Of a stretch of DNA of 64,000 bases, positions 48,230 through 58,395 are shown piece after piece. Under the pieces are notes generated by a model. The model was not told where the DNA came from and did no database searches. It saw only the letters and a list, made by a program, of their open reading frames with translations. The stretch's first letter is position 1, and each line of letters starts with the position of its first letter. The position numbers and the translations under genes are program-made. Origin of the DNA: Pseudorasbora parva (lineage: Eukaryota; Chordata; Actinopteri; Cypriniformes; Gobionidae); the NCBI RefSeq assembly GCF_024679245.1, contig NC_090176.1:51471615-51535614 (forward strand). The letters run 5' to 3'.

Positions 48230-48600
48230 TATTATTATAATTTTTATTATACAAATAGGTTTAGTGGGTACATTTCCAAAATGCATTAATTAATTACTCA
48301 AAAAAACGTTATCATTTCAGTTTGATTATTATCACAAGAAACACTCTTATTTATTGTATAATTATTATTTTTTTATATTTAGCTTGTATAAATGACAGAC
48401 TAAAGGCCGGTGTACTTGTAGAATCAGTGAGACACTATTCTAGTTTTTAATAATGTTTTGAATCGTTTTTTATATTCTCTGTTTTAGCTTAAGTTTTACT
48501 AACTGTAATGTGTTTTTGTCATTAACAAAAGTGCCTTTTTTATTAGTCTATATAATTTAGTTTTAATTAAATTTCTATTTTAGTACATTTTCCTAAATTT
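48230..48600. repeat. Diverged duplicate segment, copy 1
   Basis: This shares ordered blocks with 50705-51030: ATTACTCAAAAAAA, TTATCATTTCAGTTTGATTA, AAGGCCGGTGTA, ACACTATT/ATACTATT and TTTAGTACATT. The copies are clearly homologous but diverged by substitutions and indels. They could be two copies of a dispersed repeat or an old local duplication. Confidence 0.65.
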
Positions 48601-48639
48601 AAATTAAAATAAATTAATTAAATATCCAGTTAAACATGA

Positions 48640-49065
48640 AATTATTATGGGTATTAAAGCTTTTATATATAATGCATTAAAAAAGTATGTGTAATGTATT
48701 AAGTATGCACCTTGTATTATCTCATGAATAACTGTACCCACTGTTATAATACATTATAATGCAAACCTACACCTTAAAAAGTAAAATGCGTTAAAACACA
48801 CGACAAACAAACCAATTTTAGATCTGCAACCATTAGAAAGCATTCTAAATTTGGTTACAATTATTTATGAAAAGATATAATGCACTATAATGCACATTTT
48901 GAATATGTTTATAATGCATTATAATGCACATTATGAATACTCTTTATAATGCATTATAAAGCACATAATGAATATCTTTATAATGCACATAATGACTATC
49001 TTTATAATGCACATTATGAGTACCTTTATAATGCATTAGACATAAATGCTTTAAGTAAAATGTTA
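48640..49065. repeat. TATAATGCATTATAATGCAC degenerate repeat
   Basis: TATAATGCATTATAATGCAC-like motifs repeat about every 25-35 bp, and the segment ends in AAGTAAAATGTTACCG. It resembles a dispersed AT-rich fish repeat with internal tandem structure. Confidence 0.6.
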
Positions 49066-49555
49066 CCGTATTTTCCACTCATGTAAGACATTTCTCCTTA
49101 TGTAGAACCATTCTGGCATAAGTTGAGTAAAGTAACCTAGAGCTCTTTATAGAGCCTTAATGAAGAGTGAAGTGGATTCATGATATTATCACATCAATGG
49201 GAAGCGATGACAGAAACACACTCACGGTGAGGGAAGGACGTTCACAGCCGAGCCCTTCAGAAGAACCACAAACACTCATGACATGACCATCCGACTCTTG
49301 CCTCCGTCACTCACAGTTCTTCGGTCTGAGATTGTCAACACTCGGACAGAATCCACTGACTCGGAGTGTAACAAACGGTTCGTTTGTGATGTCGTCTGAG
49401 CAACTTCCACCGTCAGTCGAACCAATTTACAAAAGTCAAGCGGCCGCATTGTGTGCCACACGAGTCCCGGAGGAGCAGAAGATCGCAGGTCTTTCTCCAG
49501 AGTCCAGCCTGAAGATCTTCAGTGAGAGAAGCTGCAGAGGCCTGAATCCACTGAC
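49066..49555. other. Relatively GC-rich stretch, no secure gene
   Basis: Open frames occur on both strands (plus 49332-49619, minus 49461-49276), neither with a recognised domain. The composition differs from the AT-rich surroundings, so it could be part of an unrecognised exon or regulatory element. Confidence 0.35.
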
Positions 49556-49602
49556 CTTCAACATCCAGCGACTCCTTCAGCAGCGCCGCCTTCAGCTGGA
49601 GC
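49556..49602 (-). other. Candidate 47 bp internal exon (weak)
   Basis: On the minus strand TTTCCTCTCCAG (acceptor-like) precedes GCTCCAGCTGAAGG, and GAAG is followed by GTCAGT (donor-like). The open phase reads LQLKAALLKESLDVE, an amphipathic helix-like peptide. No family is recognised. It lies on the same strand as the candidate terminal exon near 43.1 kb, but nothing links them directly. Confidence 0.2.
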
Positions 49603-49731
49603 CTGGAGAGGAAACATGACCTTCATTAGGACTATCTACCACAAAGAGAAGAGTGAAAATAAGAATAATAACTAGAATGTACATTTCCTGAAGAAAATGT
49701 GAGTGGTCATTGGCGTGGCAAAACTCAACAC

Positions 49732-50706
49732 TTGGTTGCTAGGGAGTTTATAGGTGGTTGCTACGGTGTTTGAGTGTTGCTAGGGAATTGCTAGGAAGTC
49801 CCTATGGTGTTCTGGGCAATTGCTAGGAATTTGCTAGGTGGTTGCTAAGGTATTATGGGTTGCTATGCATTATGCGTTGTTTCTAGGTGGTGGCTAGGAT
49901 ATCCTGGGTGAATGCTAAGGTGTTGCTAGGTGGTTAAAAGGGTATTTTGAGTGGTTGCTAGGGTGTTCTGGTTGGTTGCTATGGTGTTGCTAGGTAGTTG
50001 GTATATTGTTCCGGGTGGTTGCTAGGAGGTTGCTAGGGTGTTCTGGGTGGTTGCTATGGCCTTACTAGGCAGTTGGTAGTTGTCACAGATGGTTACTGAT
50101 TAGTTCTTATGTTGAAACATGACCTTCATTAGGACTATAAAGCTAATCACTGCTAGCATGACTTGCGTGTTGGAAGTCATGTTTCCAAGCAAATAGTCAA
50201 AAGACCCAACCTTCATGGCTCTATGATGCAGAGATAGGTCTTGCTAAACAGTTGCTAGGGTAGTCTGTTTGGTTGCTAGGGTTGGCAGTGGTGGTGCATT
50301 ACAAATAAAATGTATTATTATTATTATTTATTATTTTCTCCAAAGGCTGATTGCCAGTACGAATGATATGCCTAATAAACAAAGTTTGTCAAGCCCAACT
50401 TTGAAGTTGGCTTGAGAGAGCCGGACCAGAAAGTTTAAAAACATTTCAACAGCCTTTTTTAGTTTTAAGGTTTTAGGGTTTAGTTTTAAAAGATAGATAT
50501 GTGTTGTTCTGGGTGGTTGCTATGTTGTTCTGAGGGGTTGCTAAGGTGTTGCTAGGCAGTTGCTATGGTGTTCTGGGTGGTTTCTAGGGCATTGCTAGGA
50601 GGTTGCTAGGGTGTTCCAGGAGGTTGCTATGGTGTTGCTAGGTGGTTACTAGGTGGTTGCTATATTGTTGCTTGGTGGTTGCTAAGGTATTATGTTTGGT
50701 TGCTAT
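49732..50706. repeat. GTTGCTAGG minisatellite in three patches
   Basis: GGTTGCTAGG, GGTGTTCTGGGTGGTTGCTA and related 10-20 bp motifs fill 49732-50090, 50241-50290 and 50501-50706. The intervening DNA includes a CAAGCCCAACTTTGAAGTTG hairpin (50389 onward). This type of degenerate minisatellite is widespread in fish. No gene is seen. Confidence 0.8.
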
Positions 50707-51030
50707 TAATTATTATACAAACATGTACATTTTCTAAATTCATGATAAATTACTCAAAAAAAATTATCATTTCAGTTTGATTATTATTACTGGGAACATT
50801 CTTATTTATTTGATAATTATTTTAATATTTAGTTTGAGTAAACGACAGAAGGAAGGCCGGTGTAATTTTGGTATCGGTGAGATACTATTATCAATATTTT
50901 AAATCAGTTTTTTATTTTCATATTTTCCATTTTAGTTTTAATTTTGTGTTTTTGAAATTATCCATATTCAAGTCCATTTAGCTTGTGTTCACTTTTAATT
51001 TGTATTTATTGTTTTAAATGTTTTAGTACA
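50705..51030. repeat. Diverged duplicate segment, copy 2
   Basis: Homologous to 48230-48600 with the blocks in the same order and direction, about 2.48 kb apart. It begins exactly where the GTTGCTAGG minisatellite ends. Confidence 0.65.
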
Positions 51031-51525
51031 TTAAGACAGACAAAGTAAAAATATGAAAAATATAACAATAAATATAATATGAGGAAATTCACTTAAGTGT
51101 TTTATGGTTTTAGTTTACTGTAATAACCCTGGTCTGTGCAAAACAACTCATGAAATTTTGAACCATGGAATGGGAAATATCAAACTCAGTATAAATGATT
51201 CAGATTCAACAGCTGCATATGGACAATAGAAGCAATATTTGGTATTCAACACACAGACGCTCTTCTTTAAAAATAAAGCTGTGATGTCCTACTTCTGACT
51301 CGCACCAATTATTATTTCTTATTAAACAGACGGCGCAGTGTCAGCAGAAGGACACATGAAGGACAGAGGAACATTTCACAGACATGAAGCGCACGGCACA
51401 TGCATCAGTGGAACGACAGACGATATGCAAAATATTTAGAAATATATTTCACTCATAAGACCAGCAGGCTTTTGACTTTTATTTAAAATGTAAAATGTGA
51501 CTTTTATGTAAAATGTGAATGCAAT

Positions 51526-51572
51526 GTAAGTCGCTTTGGATAAAAGCGTCTGCCAAATGCATAAATGTAAAT
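51526..51572 (+). mobile_element. 3' tail of a fish SINE/LINE-type retroposon
   Basis: TGTAAGTCGCTTTGGATAAA followed by AGCGTCTGCCAAATGCATAA is the conserved 3' tail seen on many teleost retroposons (V-SINE/L2-like). Only the tail is recognisable; no tRNA-like head or promoter boxes are seen upstream. The assignment rests on family knowledge. Confidence 0.65.
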
Positions 51573-52500
51573 TTATACTAATTTCTGCTAAATTTTAATT
51601 TAAAGAGGTTATATTTCAGTTTTAGTAGATTTTATATAACCTGCTTTAAATACAAAAACAATCATTGCATTATGACATTTGTCATGATTTCTCGTTTAAA
51701 TTTGAGTACTCGATTTACCGAAAGTGACGGGAATCCTTAAACCGCGTTAGACCGTTAAAGGCTGCGATCGCATTTAAAGATCACACTATGGCATACTGCT
51801 AATGTGAAATCACAAAGGCTGCGACTCAGGTCATAAGCACATGCGCTGCGTGTTTTAGGGTGAAGCGCCGCTTTACCACTTACAATTTATCCACTTGATA
51901 TTTGCTCTTCTCTAATGCATAATCGAGACTAAAAAACAAGATTTGTGCAAAGTCATTTTTTATCAGATTTTTTTTTTTTTTCATGTCCACTACAATGGAT
52001 AATAATAATCATTATTTTTATTATTATTCACACATTGGTTGATAATAATAAATGTGCCTTTTAAAATAATACTAATACTAATAATAATGTATTGTTAATA
52101 ATTCATTATTAATACATTATTATATGTATTATTATTATCATTATTATTATAGATTTTTCACATGATTTAATGTTAATAAAGATGACCTTTGTAATGATAA
52201 CAATAATAATAATAATACAAATAATAATAATAATAATTGTTATTTAACAATTTATTATTAATACATAATTAATACATTTACATATAATACATTTACATAT
52301 AATAAATTACTAATACATAATTACAAATTTAACAATTTATTATTAATACATAATTTATTATTATTATTAATAATAATAATTTAAAAAAAATAATAATATA
52401 ATAATATTTTTTACAAGATTTAATATTAATAAACTTGTCCTTTACGATCATAATTATTATTATTTTTATTTTTTTCACAAATGGGTGAAATACAATTCTT
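51573..52500. other. AT-rich non-coding stretch with (AAT)n
   Basis: ATT/AAT trinucleotide-rich DNA, especially 51990-52460. The part 51700-51890 is more GC-rich with two copies of AAAGGCTGCGA, perhaps a repeat fragment. No gene. Confidence 0.5.
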
Positions 52501-52511
52501 CTATTTCTGCT

Positions 52512-52700
52512 GAAAATTCAGCTTTGAGCACAGGAATATATATATAAAAATTAATTTAGAAATCTATTCTGCTCATAAAGCCTTTATTTGATCAAAAATA
52601 CAGAACAAAATTAAGAAATATTATAATTTTAAAAAATGTTTATTTTTTTATTTGAATATACATTTAAAAAAATTATTCCTGTGCTCAAAGCTGAATTTTC
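52512..52700. mobile_element. Fold-back element with perfect 26 bp arms
   Basis: The arm at 52512-52537 (GAAAATTCAGCTTTGAGCAC and six more bases) is exactly complementary to 52675-52700. The interior has the TTTGATCAAAAATACAG motif, so this is a head-to-head arrangement of part of the cyprinid repeat also at 34231-34440. Confidence 0.75.
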
Positions 52701-52777
52701 TGGTGTGAAATTTTTTCAGCCTGGTGTGGATAAATAAAAAAAAAAAATCAGGTGTGAAAATTGATATATATAAATAT

Positions 52778-53000
52778 TAGGGGTGTAACTATTTGTTTTA
52801 ACAACGATTCGATTCGACTGAAATAAATCAGTCACACTGATTAACATTTTTGGCTAAAAAGTTACTGAATCGATTTCAAGTCACTGAATCGTTTCGGATC
52901 ATATCGTTCTAAATGAACCAATATCGTCCTTAAATCATATCGACAACCTTAAATCGGGATACGAATCGAATCGTTGTTAAAACGAATCGTTACACCCCTA
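52778..53000. mobile_element. hAT-like MITE with long inverted ends
   Basis: The left end TAGGGGTGTAACTATTTGTT and right end AACGAATCGTTACACCCCTA are inverted, and pairing continues inward (TTTTAACAACGATTCGATTC against GAATCGAATCGTTGTTAAAA). Eight bases outside each end read ATAAATAT and ATATATAT, a plausible 8 bp target duplication with one difference, as in hAT elements. About 222 bp with no coding capacity. Confidence 0.75.
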
Positions 53001-53149
53001 ATATATATATATATATATATATGATTTTAATAGTATTTGTAATTTGCGTTATGACAGTCTAAATAGAATCACAGCTGAGAATGATTAGTGATTACAAACT
53101 ACAGTAAGGAGAATTTTAAGGGGGAATTGTCATTAAAAAAATCAATTTT

Positions 53150-53240
53150 GTAACTAACATGAATAGCAATGACAAATATATTTTAAAGCATTATAAACTT
53201 TGTAAGTGTTAGTTCATGTTAGCTCAGAGTGCATTAAATA
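53150..53240. repeat. Fragment of AT-rich dispersed repeat
   Basis: TAACTAACATGAATAGCAAT and GTGTTAGTTCATGTTAGCTC relate to the family around 30330-30988. Confidence 0.45.
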
Positions 53241-53269
53241 ATATTAAGAGATACAGTTTTAAGTCTATG

Positions 53270-53800
53270 AAATGCATCAGTAAATGTTGAGCTCGACAGT
53301 GAATGTACACGCATTAATTGGCCTTCCGTCAGTGAATGATCGGCGCTGTGATTGTGTTTAATGCGGCAGCCGCTCGGAGGGCAAACGCTTCCCAAAGGTC
53401 ATGTGCTAAAGGAAGTGCCCTAAATGATTAATCACACACAAGAAATGTCTCCTCGAATCAGTGTCGTCAAACAATAATGTCTGCCAGTGGCAAAAACATA
53501 TTAGATATTCAACAAATAAGCATGAATCTTCAAGCCAAGAGAAGGTAGTGAAGCATTATAAACGCTCTCGGAAATGATTCAAAGAATTCATTATTTGCAG
53601 GATGATCTCACCGACCGGGGAAAACGAGAGAAGCGGTTAGACGTTTCCTCACAAGGAGGATTGTTGGAACACGCACACGGCCGCGGTGAAGAGCGCGACT
53701 CCCTGAGGGCCTTCAGATAAAGAAACTTCCCGTTTAATTAAAGCGAGAACATGAGAGGGCTTTGTGTGGTTGCAGTAATCAATACACAGTTTATCATCTC
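53270..53800. other. Non-repetitive stretch, possible conserved non-coding element
   Basis: Unique-looking sequence with balanced composition between AT-rich repeats. It includes TGATTAATCA near 53428 (homeodomain-type) and TTTAATTAAAGCGAGAAC near 53732. No open frame or RNA gene is seen. Candidate regulatory DNA only. Confidence 0.25.
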
Positions 53801-54044
53801 CACGTCACACATGCATGTTATTTATTTAGAAACTTTAGTAATATTTCCCAGATGAGTCACTGGGTGAATCGCCTCTAACCTGTCAAGAACATGTGCAAGT
53901 CTTATCTCACATCAGAAAACAAAAGAATGGTAATTACATTCTTCTTAAAGGAGATAAAGCCTATTCATTTAATTAACATACATTTTGCACACAACAAAAA
54001 AAATCAGTTTAACACGTCAAAACAATTTAAAGTAATTAACGCAG

Positions 54045-54096
54045 TGTTGGGGAGTAACATGTAACTCGATTATGTAAAAAGCTAGAATATGTTATT
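54045..54096. repeat. Fragment of a GTTGGGGAGTAAC fish repeat
   Basis: GTGTTGGGGAGTAACATGTA is the start of a common teleost repeat. It is cut off after about 50 bp, where Tc1-like sequence begins. Confidence 0.5.
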
Positions 54097-55222
54097 ACAT
54101 AAAGTGAATATCACTGATGATCTCTTCATCACGGCTCCTGTTAGTGGGTGGGATATATTAGGCAGCAAGTGAACATTTAGTCCTCAGAGTTGATGTGTGT
54201 GAAGCAGGAGAAATGGGCAAGCGTAAGGATTTGAGCGAGTTTGGCCAGATTGTGACGGCTAGACGACTGGGTCAGAGCATCTCCAAAACTGCAGCTCTTG
54301 TGGGCTGTTCCCGGTCTGCAGTGGTCAGTATCTATCAAAAGTGCTCCAAGGAAGGACCAGTGGAGAACCGGCCACAGGGTCATGGGCGGCCAAGGCTCAT
54401 TGATGCACGTGGGGAGCGAAGGCTGGCCCGTGGGGTCCGATCAAACAGACGAGCTACTGGAGCTCAAACTGCTCCAGAAGTTAATGCTGGTTCTGATAGA
54501 AAGCTGTCAGAATACACAGAGCAGCTCAGTTTGAGGCGTATGGACCAGTCAGGGTGACCTCTGACCCCTGACCCCGCCGAAAGCACCAACAGTGGCACGT
54601 GAGCATCAGAACTGGACCACGGAGCAATGGAAGAAGGTGGCCTGGTCTGAGGAATCACGTGTTCTTCTACATCACGTGGATGGCCGGGTGTGTGTGTGTG
54701 TGTGTGTGTGGCTTACCTGGGGAACACATGGCCCCAGGATGCACTATGGGAAGAAGGCGAGCCGGCGGAGGCAGTGTGATGCTTTGGCTGGGAAACCTTG
54801 GGTCCTCCATCCATGTGGATGTTACTTTGACACGCTCCACCTACCTAAGCATTGCTGAGACCATGTTCAGCCTTTGATGGAAACGGTATTCTGGTGGCTG
54901 TGGCTCTTCCAGCAGGATAATGCTCCTGACACAAAGCACAAATGCTTCAGGAATGGTTTGAGGAGCACAACAACCAGTTTGAGGCGTCGACTCGGCCTCC
55001 AGATTCCCCAGATCTCAATCCAATCGAGCATCTGTGGGATGAGCTGAACAAACAAGTCCGATCCATGGAGGCCCCACCTCACAACTTACAGGACTTAAAG
55101 GATCTGCTGCTAACATACTGGTGCCAGATACCACAGCACACCTTCAGGGGTCTAGTGGAGTCCATGCCTCGACGGGTCAGGACCAACACAATGTTAGGTC
55201 ATAATGTTATGCCTGATCAGTT
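54097..55222 (+). pseudogene. Decayed Tc1-like transposon with transposase remnant
   Basis: Plus-strand frames in order cover most of a Tc1-like transposase. Frame 54210-54557 carries [20 protein letters not shown], two helix-turn-helix regions and a GHGRPRL linker. Frame 54592-54690 carries EHQNWTTEQWKKVAWSEES, where the residue usually expected as the first catalytic Asp is Glu. After a (GT)12 tract at 54688-54711, short pieces follow, including FQQDNAP with the second catalytic Asp. Frame 54942-55247 carries DSPDLNPIEHLWDEL with the third acidic residue. At least four frameshifts or deletions break it. The right end carries GGTCATAATGTTATGCCTGA, the family's terminal repeat; the matching left terminal repeat is missing. 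Inactive. Confidence 0.87.
54688..54711. repeat. (GT)12 inside the Tc1 remnant
   Basis: A GT tract sits at VDGRV in the transposase frame and is longer than any sensible coding run there, producing a Cys-Val string. It looks like an expansion of a short GTGTGCGT-type coding stretch after the element died. Confidence 0.8.
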
Positions 55223-55324
55223 TATATATCCTTCAGATATTGTTTAGTTATAAAACACTGCATCAAAAAAATAAATAATAAAGAGTTAGTAGTAAAAGGA
55301 AAATCAAAGAAACACATTATAGGT

Positions 55325-55775
55325 AACACTTATAAGAAATAATGTGTGTTTATGCTTAAATCAAGAACAAATATCTGCCAGTGGGCTCTGAAAAATAAAC
55401 TTGTTCTCCTTTTAATGAAGTTTATTTTCTCTGAACTCATTGAGTCACGATTCAGTTCAGATGAAAATTAAGACAAAGGTTCAAACAGGTTTCCACAGAC
55501 AAAATGCAGGCAATCCAGTATCAGGATGACAACGCGTGATAAACACACACACACACACACACACACACGCACGCACGCACACACACAATACCAAACAAAA
55601 GCTGAATGAAGAGGAGAAACTGAAATTACACAAGGTGACTGAACTCAAACGATGAACAGGTGATGACTCAGAAACCATAAACGAGGAGCGGGAAACGGGA
55701 ACAATGGAAACTGAAACCATAACAGGCCGTTCATATCTTCAGTTATTTCTCCAGTCAATGTATCCTGATACATTT
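55325..55775. mobile_element. Interrupted relative of the 35191 palindromic MITE
   Basis: AATCAAGAACAAATATCTGC (55361 onward), TTGTTCTCCTTTTAATGAAG and TTCAGTTATTTCTCCAG (55738 onward) match parts of the element at 35191-35515. The middle holds unrelated sequence including an (AC)n/(ACGC)n tract at 55546-55589. Confidence 0.5.
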
Positions 55776-56044
55776 TACAAAGTACACAACTTCATTACTT
55801 GAGTAAAAGTAAAAGTACTACTGGTCAAATATTACTCCGTTACAAGTGAAAGTTATAAAAACAGATTTTTACTGGAGTAAAAGTACAGAAGTATTTGTTT
55901 TCAAAAGTACTTAAGTATCAAAAGTAAATGTCCTTCTTTATGTCGCCACATTATTGTATTATAGTTGTATAAATGCACATTATGCCATCATGGTTTAAGC
56001 CAGTCAGTGACGCTCCATCTGACACACTAGCAGACGACTAATGG
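55776..56044. mobile_element. Left part of outer nested element (AGTAAAAGTA type)
   Basis: ATTACTTGAGTAAAAGTAAA, AAATATTACTCCGTTACAAG and AAAAGTACTTAAGTATCAAA are hallmarks of a widespread teleost DNA repeat. Its other side appears 7 kb away at 62961-63487. The element was split by later insertions. Confidence 0.65.
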
Positions 56045-56309
56045 GTCCTGCACACTGTGCGAGTTTTCAAAATCCTTTGCGAATGTCCCTTGTCAGACTG
56101 TACGAACATGATCGCCGTGTCACACTGTAAGATCTCAGTTGACATTAATGTCAGACTGCACGATAGTGAAGGTCAAGAAAACTCACCCGGAGTTTTATAT
56201 CATCAGTGAATGAGGCGTTCGGTGACGGTGAGCTGCATTACACGCGGGACTGAAATGCTGGCTACAAAGAAATCTCTAGCTCTCGTTTTGGTCATAGTTT
56301 GTCTTGAAA
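56045..56309. mobile_element. Left half of middle nested element
   Basis: GCACACTGTGCGA at 56050-56062 is exactly inverted relative to TCGCACAGTGTGC at 62941-62953. Internal motifs such as TGTCACACTGTAAGATCT and GTCAGACTGCACGATAG have counterparts on the other side. With the DIRS removed the element would be about 0.5 kb and non-coding. Confidence 0.65.
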
Positions 56310-56535
56310 AACGTCTCGGTTACGTATGTAACCCTCGTTCCCTGAAGGAGGGAACGGAGACGTACGTCAGAACTGAACCGACGAATTGGGATCTGCCCTC
56401 AGAGACCTATCCACTTCGAGTGTAAAAAACGAGCCAATCGGAGATTGGCATGTGATCCACACATTCCACGCTCCGCCCCGCAGCGCGGGTATAAATAGGA
56501 AGTGGAATGGTAGATCAAATGCTTTTTTCAACTGA
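56310..56535 (-). repeat. DIRS 3' inverted terminal repeat
   Basis: The outer extension 56310-56358 (AACGTCTCGGTTACGTATGT onward) is unique to this end; 56359-56535 is inverted relative to 62515-62687. A few bases differ between the repeats, for example a longer T-run at 56523-56528. Confidence 0.9.
56433..56498 (+). promoter_or_regulatory. Mirror copy of DIRS promoter in the 3' terminal repeat
   Basis: GCCAATCGGAGATTGGC (56433-56449), CTCCGCCCCGC and TATAAATAG (56490-56498) on the plus strand, pointing into the element against its genes. It arises because the terminal repeats are inverted and could drive antisense transcription. Confidence 0.6.
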
Positions 56536-56587
56536 GGAGCCGAATACGTGACTGGGCTCCTAGCTGAAGCACAGCTCCTGGCGACGG

Positions 56588-56702
56588 GACGTACGTCTCC
56601 GTTCCCTCCTTCAGGGAACGAGGGTTACATACGTAACCGAGACGTTCCCTTTCAGTCGGTCACGTTCGACGTACGTCAGAACTGAACCGACGAATTGGGA
56701 TC
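56588..56702. repeat. DIRS internal complementary region
   Basis: 56588-56644 is the reverse complement of the left terminus (56310-56366). 56642-56702 is the reverse complement of the right terminus (62652-62711). The two parts join through a single GTT/AAC (within CCGAGACGTTCCCTTTCAG). In DIRS replication this region is the template that bridges the ends so a full circle can be made. Confidence 0.92.
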
Positions 56703-57327
56703 CCTTTGGAAAACGCCAGGATGCTGGCCCTTCCAGCGTCCTGCTTGAGCGCACTGGACCGTCTAGTATGGTACGGAAGTCAGGGCTCCAAGCAGGGAGG
56801 TCAGTCACTGCTGTTTCTGCAAGACCCACTTAGAGTGACCATAGACCGCTGGGAAGCGTGCCCTCTCGGAAGAGGTACGCTGCGGGGCCACGTCCTTCAG
56901 GGAAGGAGTGGTGGCGGAATACACATAAGGACTAACCTGGCAGGGTAGTGCAACATATGGCAGTCTCTGGGGTGGTTCCAACCTAATTGAAGGGGGGAAA
57001 GAACACGCCCAGAGACGACAGAGCGGGCTCTGTCGAGGGAAAGACACGGGGCTAGCCCGAAGGGTAGCTGATACCGTGGACGAATACACATATGAGGTTG
57101 CCGTGAGGGAACCACTACATATGGAACCCAGCCTACAACCACGTTCCACAAGCATACGGGTGCAGGCCTAGCGTCAGACGGTCCGCAACGTCTGACACCG
57201 CATGGGGTGACGGAGGAGCTCGACAGGGTTAGCCGGTTTCCCGGGGAACACAACTGGAGACAATAAACGCACGTATCCGGCCCAGAGGGCGGGAGTGGCG
57301 TTGCAAGCCGACACTTAGAACGGGCAC
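56703..57327 (-). other. DIRS region between recombinase and internal complementary region
   Basis: Untranslated as far as I can see; frames here on either strand show no domain. It would be the element's 3' untranslated part. Confidence 0.5.
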
Positions 57328-58395
57328 TTAGCGCTCCTGGCCACCAGGGGCGAGGATGCGGGAAGATACCGGCTCTACACGTAAGCTATAAAACCTAGCA
57401 AACGTGTTAGGTGTCGCCCAGCCCGCAGCTCTACAAATGTCTGTCAGCGAGGCGCCTTGAGCCAGCGCCCAGGAAGACGCAACACTCCTAATGGAGTGTG
57501 CTCTTACACCGAACGGGCAAGGCACGTCTTGGGACTGGTAAGCCAAGACTATAGCATCCACTACCCAGTGGGCTAACCTCTGCTTGGAGACAGCCTTTCC
57601 CTTCTGCTGGCCTCCGTAACAGACGAAGAGTTGCTCTGAGGTCCGAAGCTTTGGGTCCGGTCAACGTAAGCGCGAAGAGCGCGGACCGGACACAACAAAG
57701 CCAGGGCTGGGTCTGCCTCCTCCGAAGGCAGCGCTTGCAGGTTCACCACCTGGTCCCGGAAGGGAGTGGTAGGAACCTTGGGCACGTATCCGGGCCTGGG
57801 TCTCAGGACAACGTGAGAGTTACCAGGCCCGAACTCTAGGCACGATTCGCCGACCGAAAGTGCGTGCAGGTCCCCTACCCTCTTGATCGAGGCCAAGGCC
57901 GAAGGGAGGGCTCTGAAGTGCTCTGAGCACTAGAGCCAAGTCCCAAGAGGGTATCGAGGATGGACGAGGAGGATTTAGTCTCCTCGCACCTCTGAGGAAC
58001 CTGACGATTAGGTCGTGCTTTCCCACGGACTTACCTTCGACTGCGTCGTGATACGCCGCTATTGCGGCGACGTACACTTTGAGGGTGGAGGGAGACAGCC
58101 TTCGCTCCAACCCGTCTTGCAGGAAGGAAAGCACAACACCAATCGAACACCTTCGGGGGTCTTCCTGGCGGGAAGAACACCACTCAACGAACAGGTTCCA
58201 CTTCAGTACATAGAGGCGCCTCGTAGAGGGGGCTCTAGCTGAAGAGATGGTATCTACGACTCCTTGTGGTAGTCCATCTAGAACCTCCGCGTCCCGTCCA
58301 GGGACCAGACATGAAGATTCCAGAGGTCTGGACGCGGGTGCCATAGAGTGCCCCGTCCCTGAGAAAGAAGGTCCTTCCTCAGGGGAATGGGCCAA
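57328..58395 (-). pseudogene. DIRS tyrosine recombinase, frameshifted
   Basis: The N-terminal core-binding part is in the frame from 58395 (SSARAPSTRRLYVLKWNLFV, LSPSTLKVYVAAIAAYHDAV). The catalytic part continues in another frame (57896-57573) from ASIKRVGDLHALSV, which holds the first Arg. A third frame follows to 57328, with AHSIRSVASSW (His-X-X-Arg) and TFARFYSL (nucleophile Tyr). The Arg, His-X-X-Arg and Tyr set is present, but two breaks separate the pieces. Near 57905 about 20 residues expected between the two domains seem missing, and near 57640 there is a one-base shift. In the family this enzyme inserts circular DNA copies by strand exchange at the trinucleotide ends. Confidence 0.87.
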
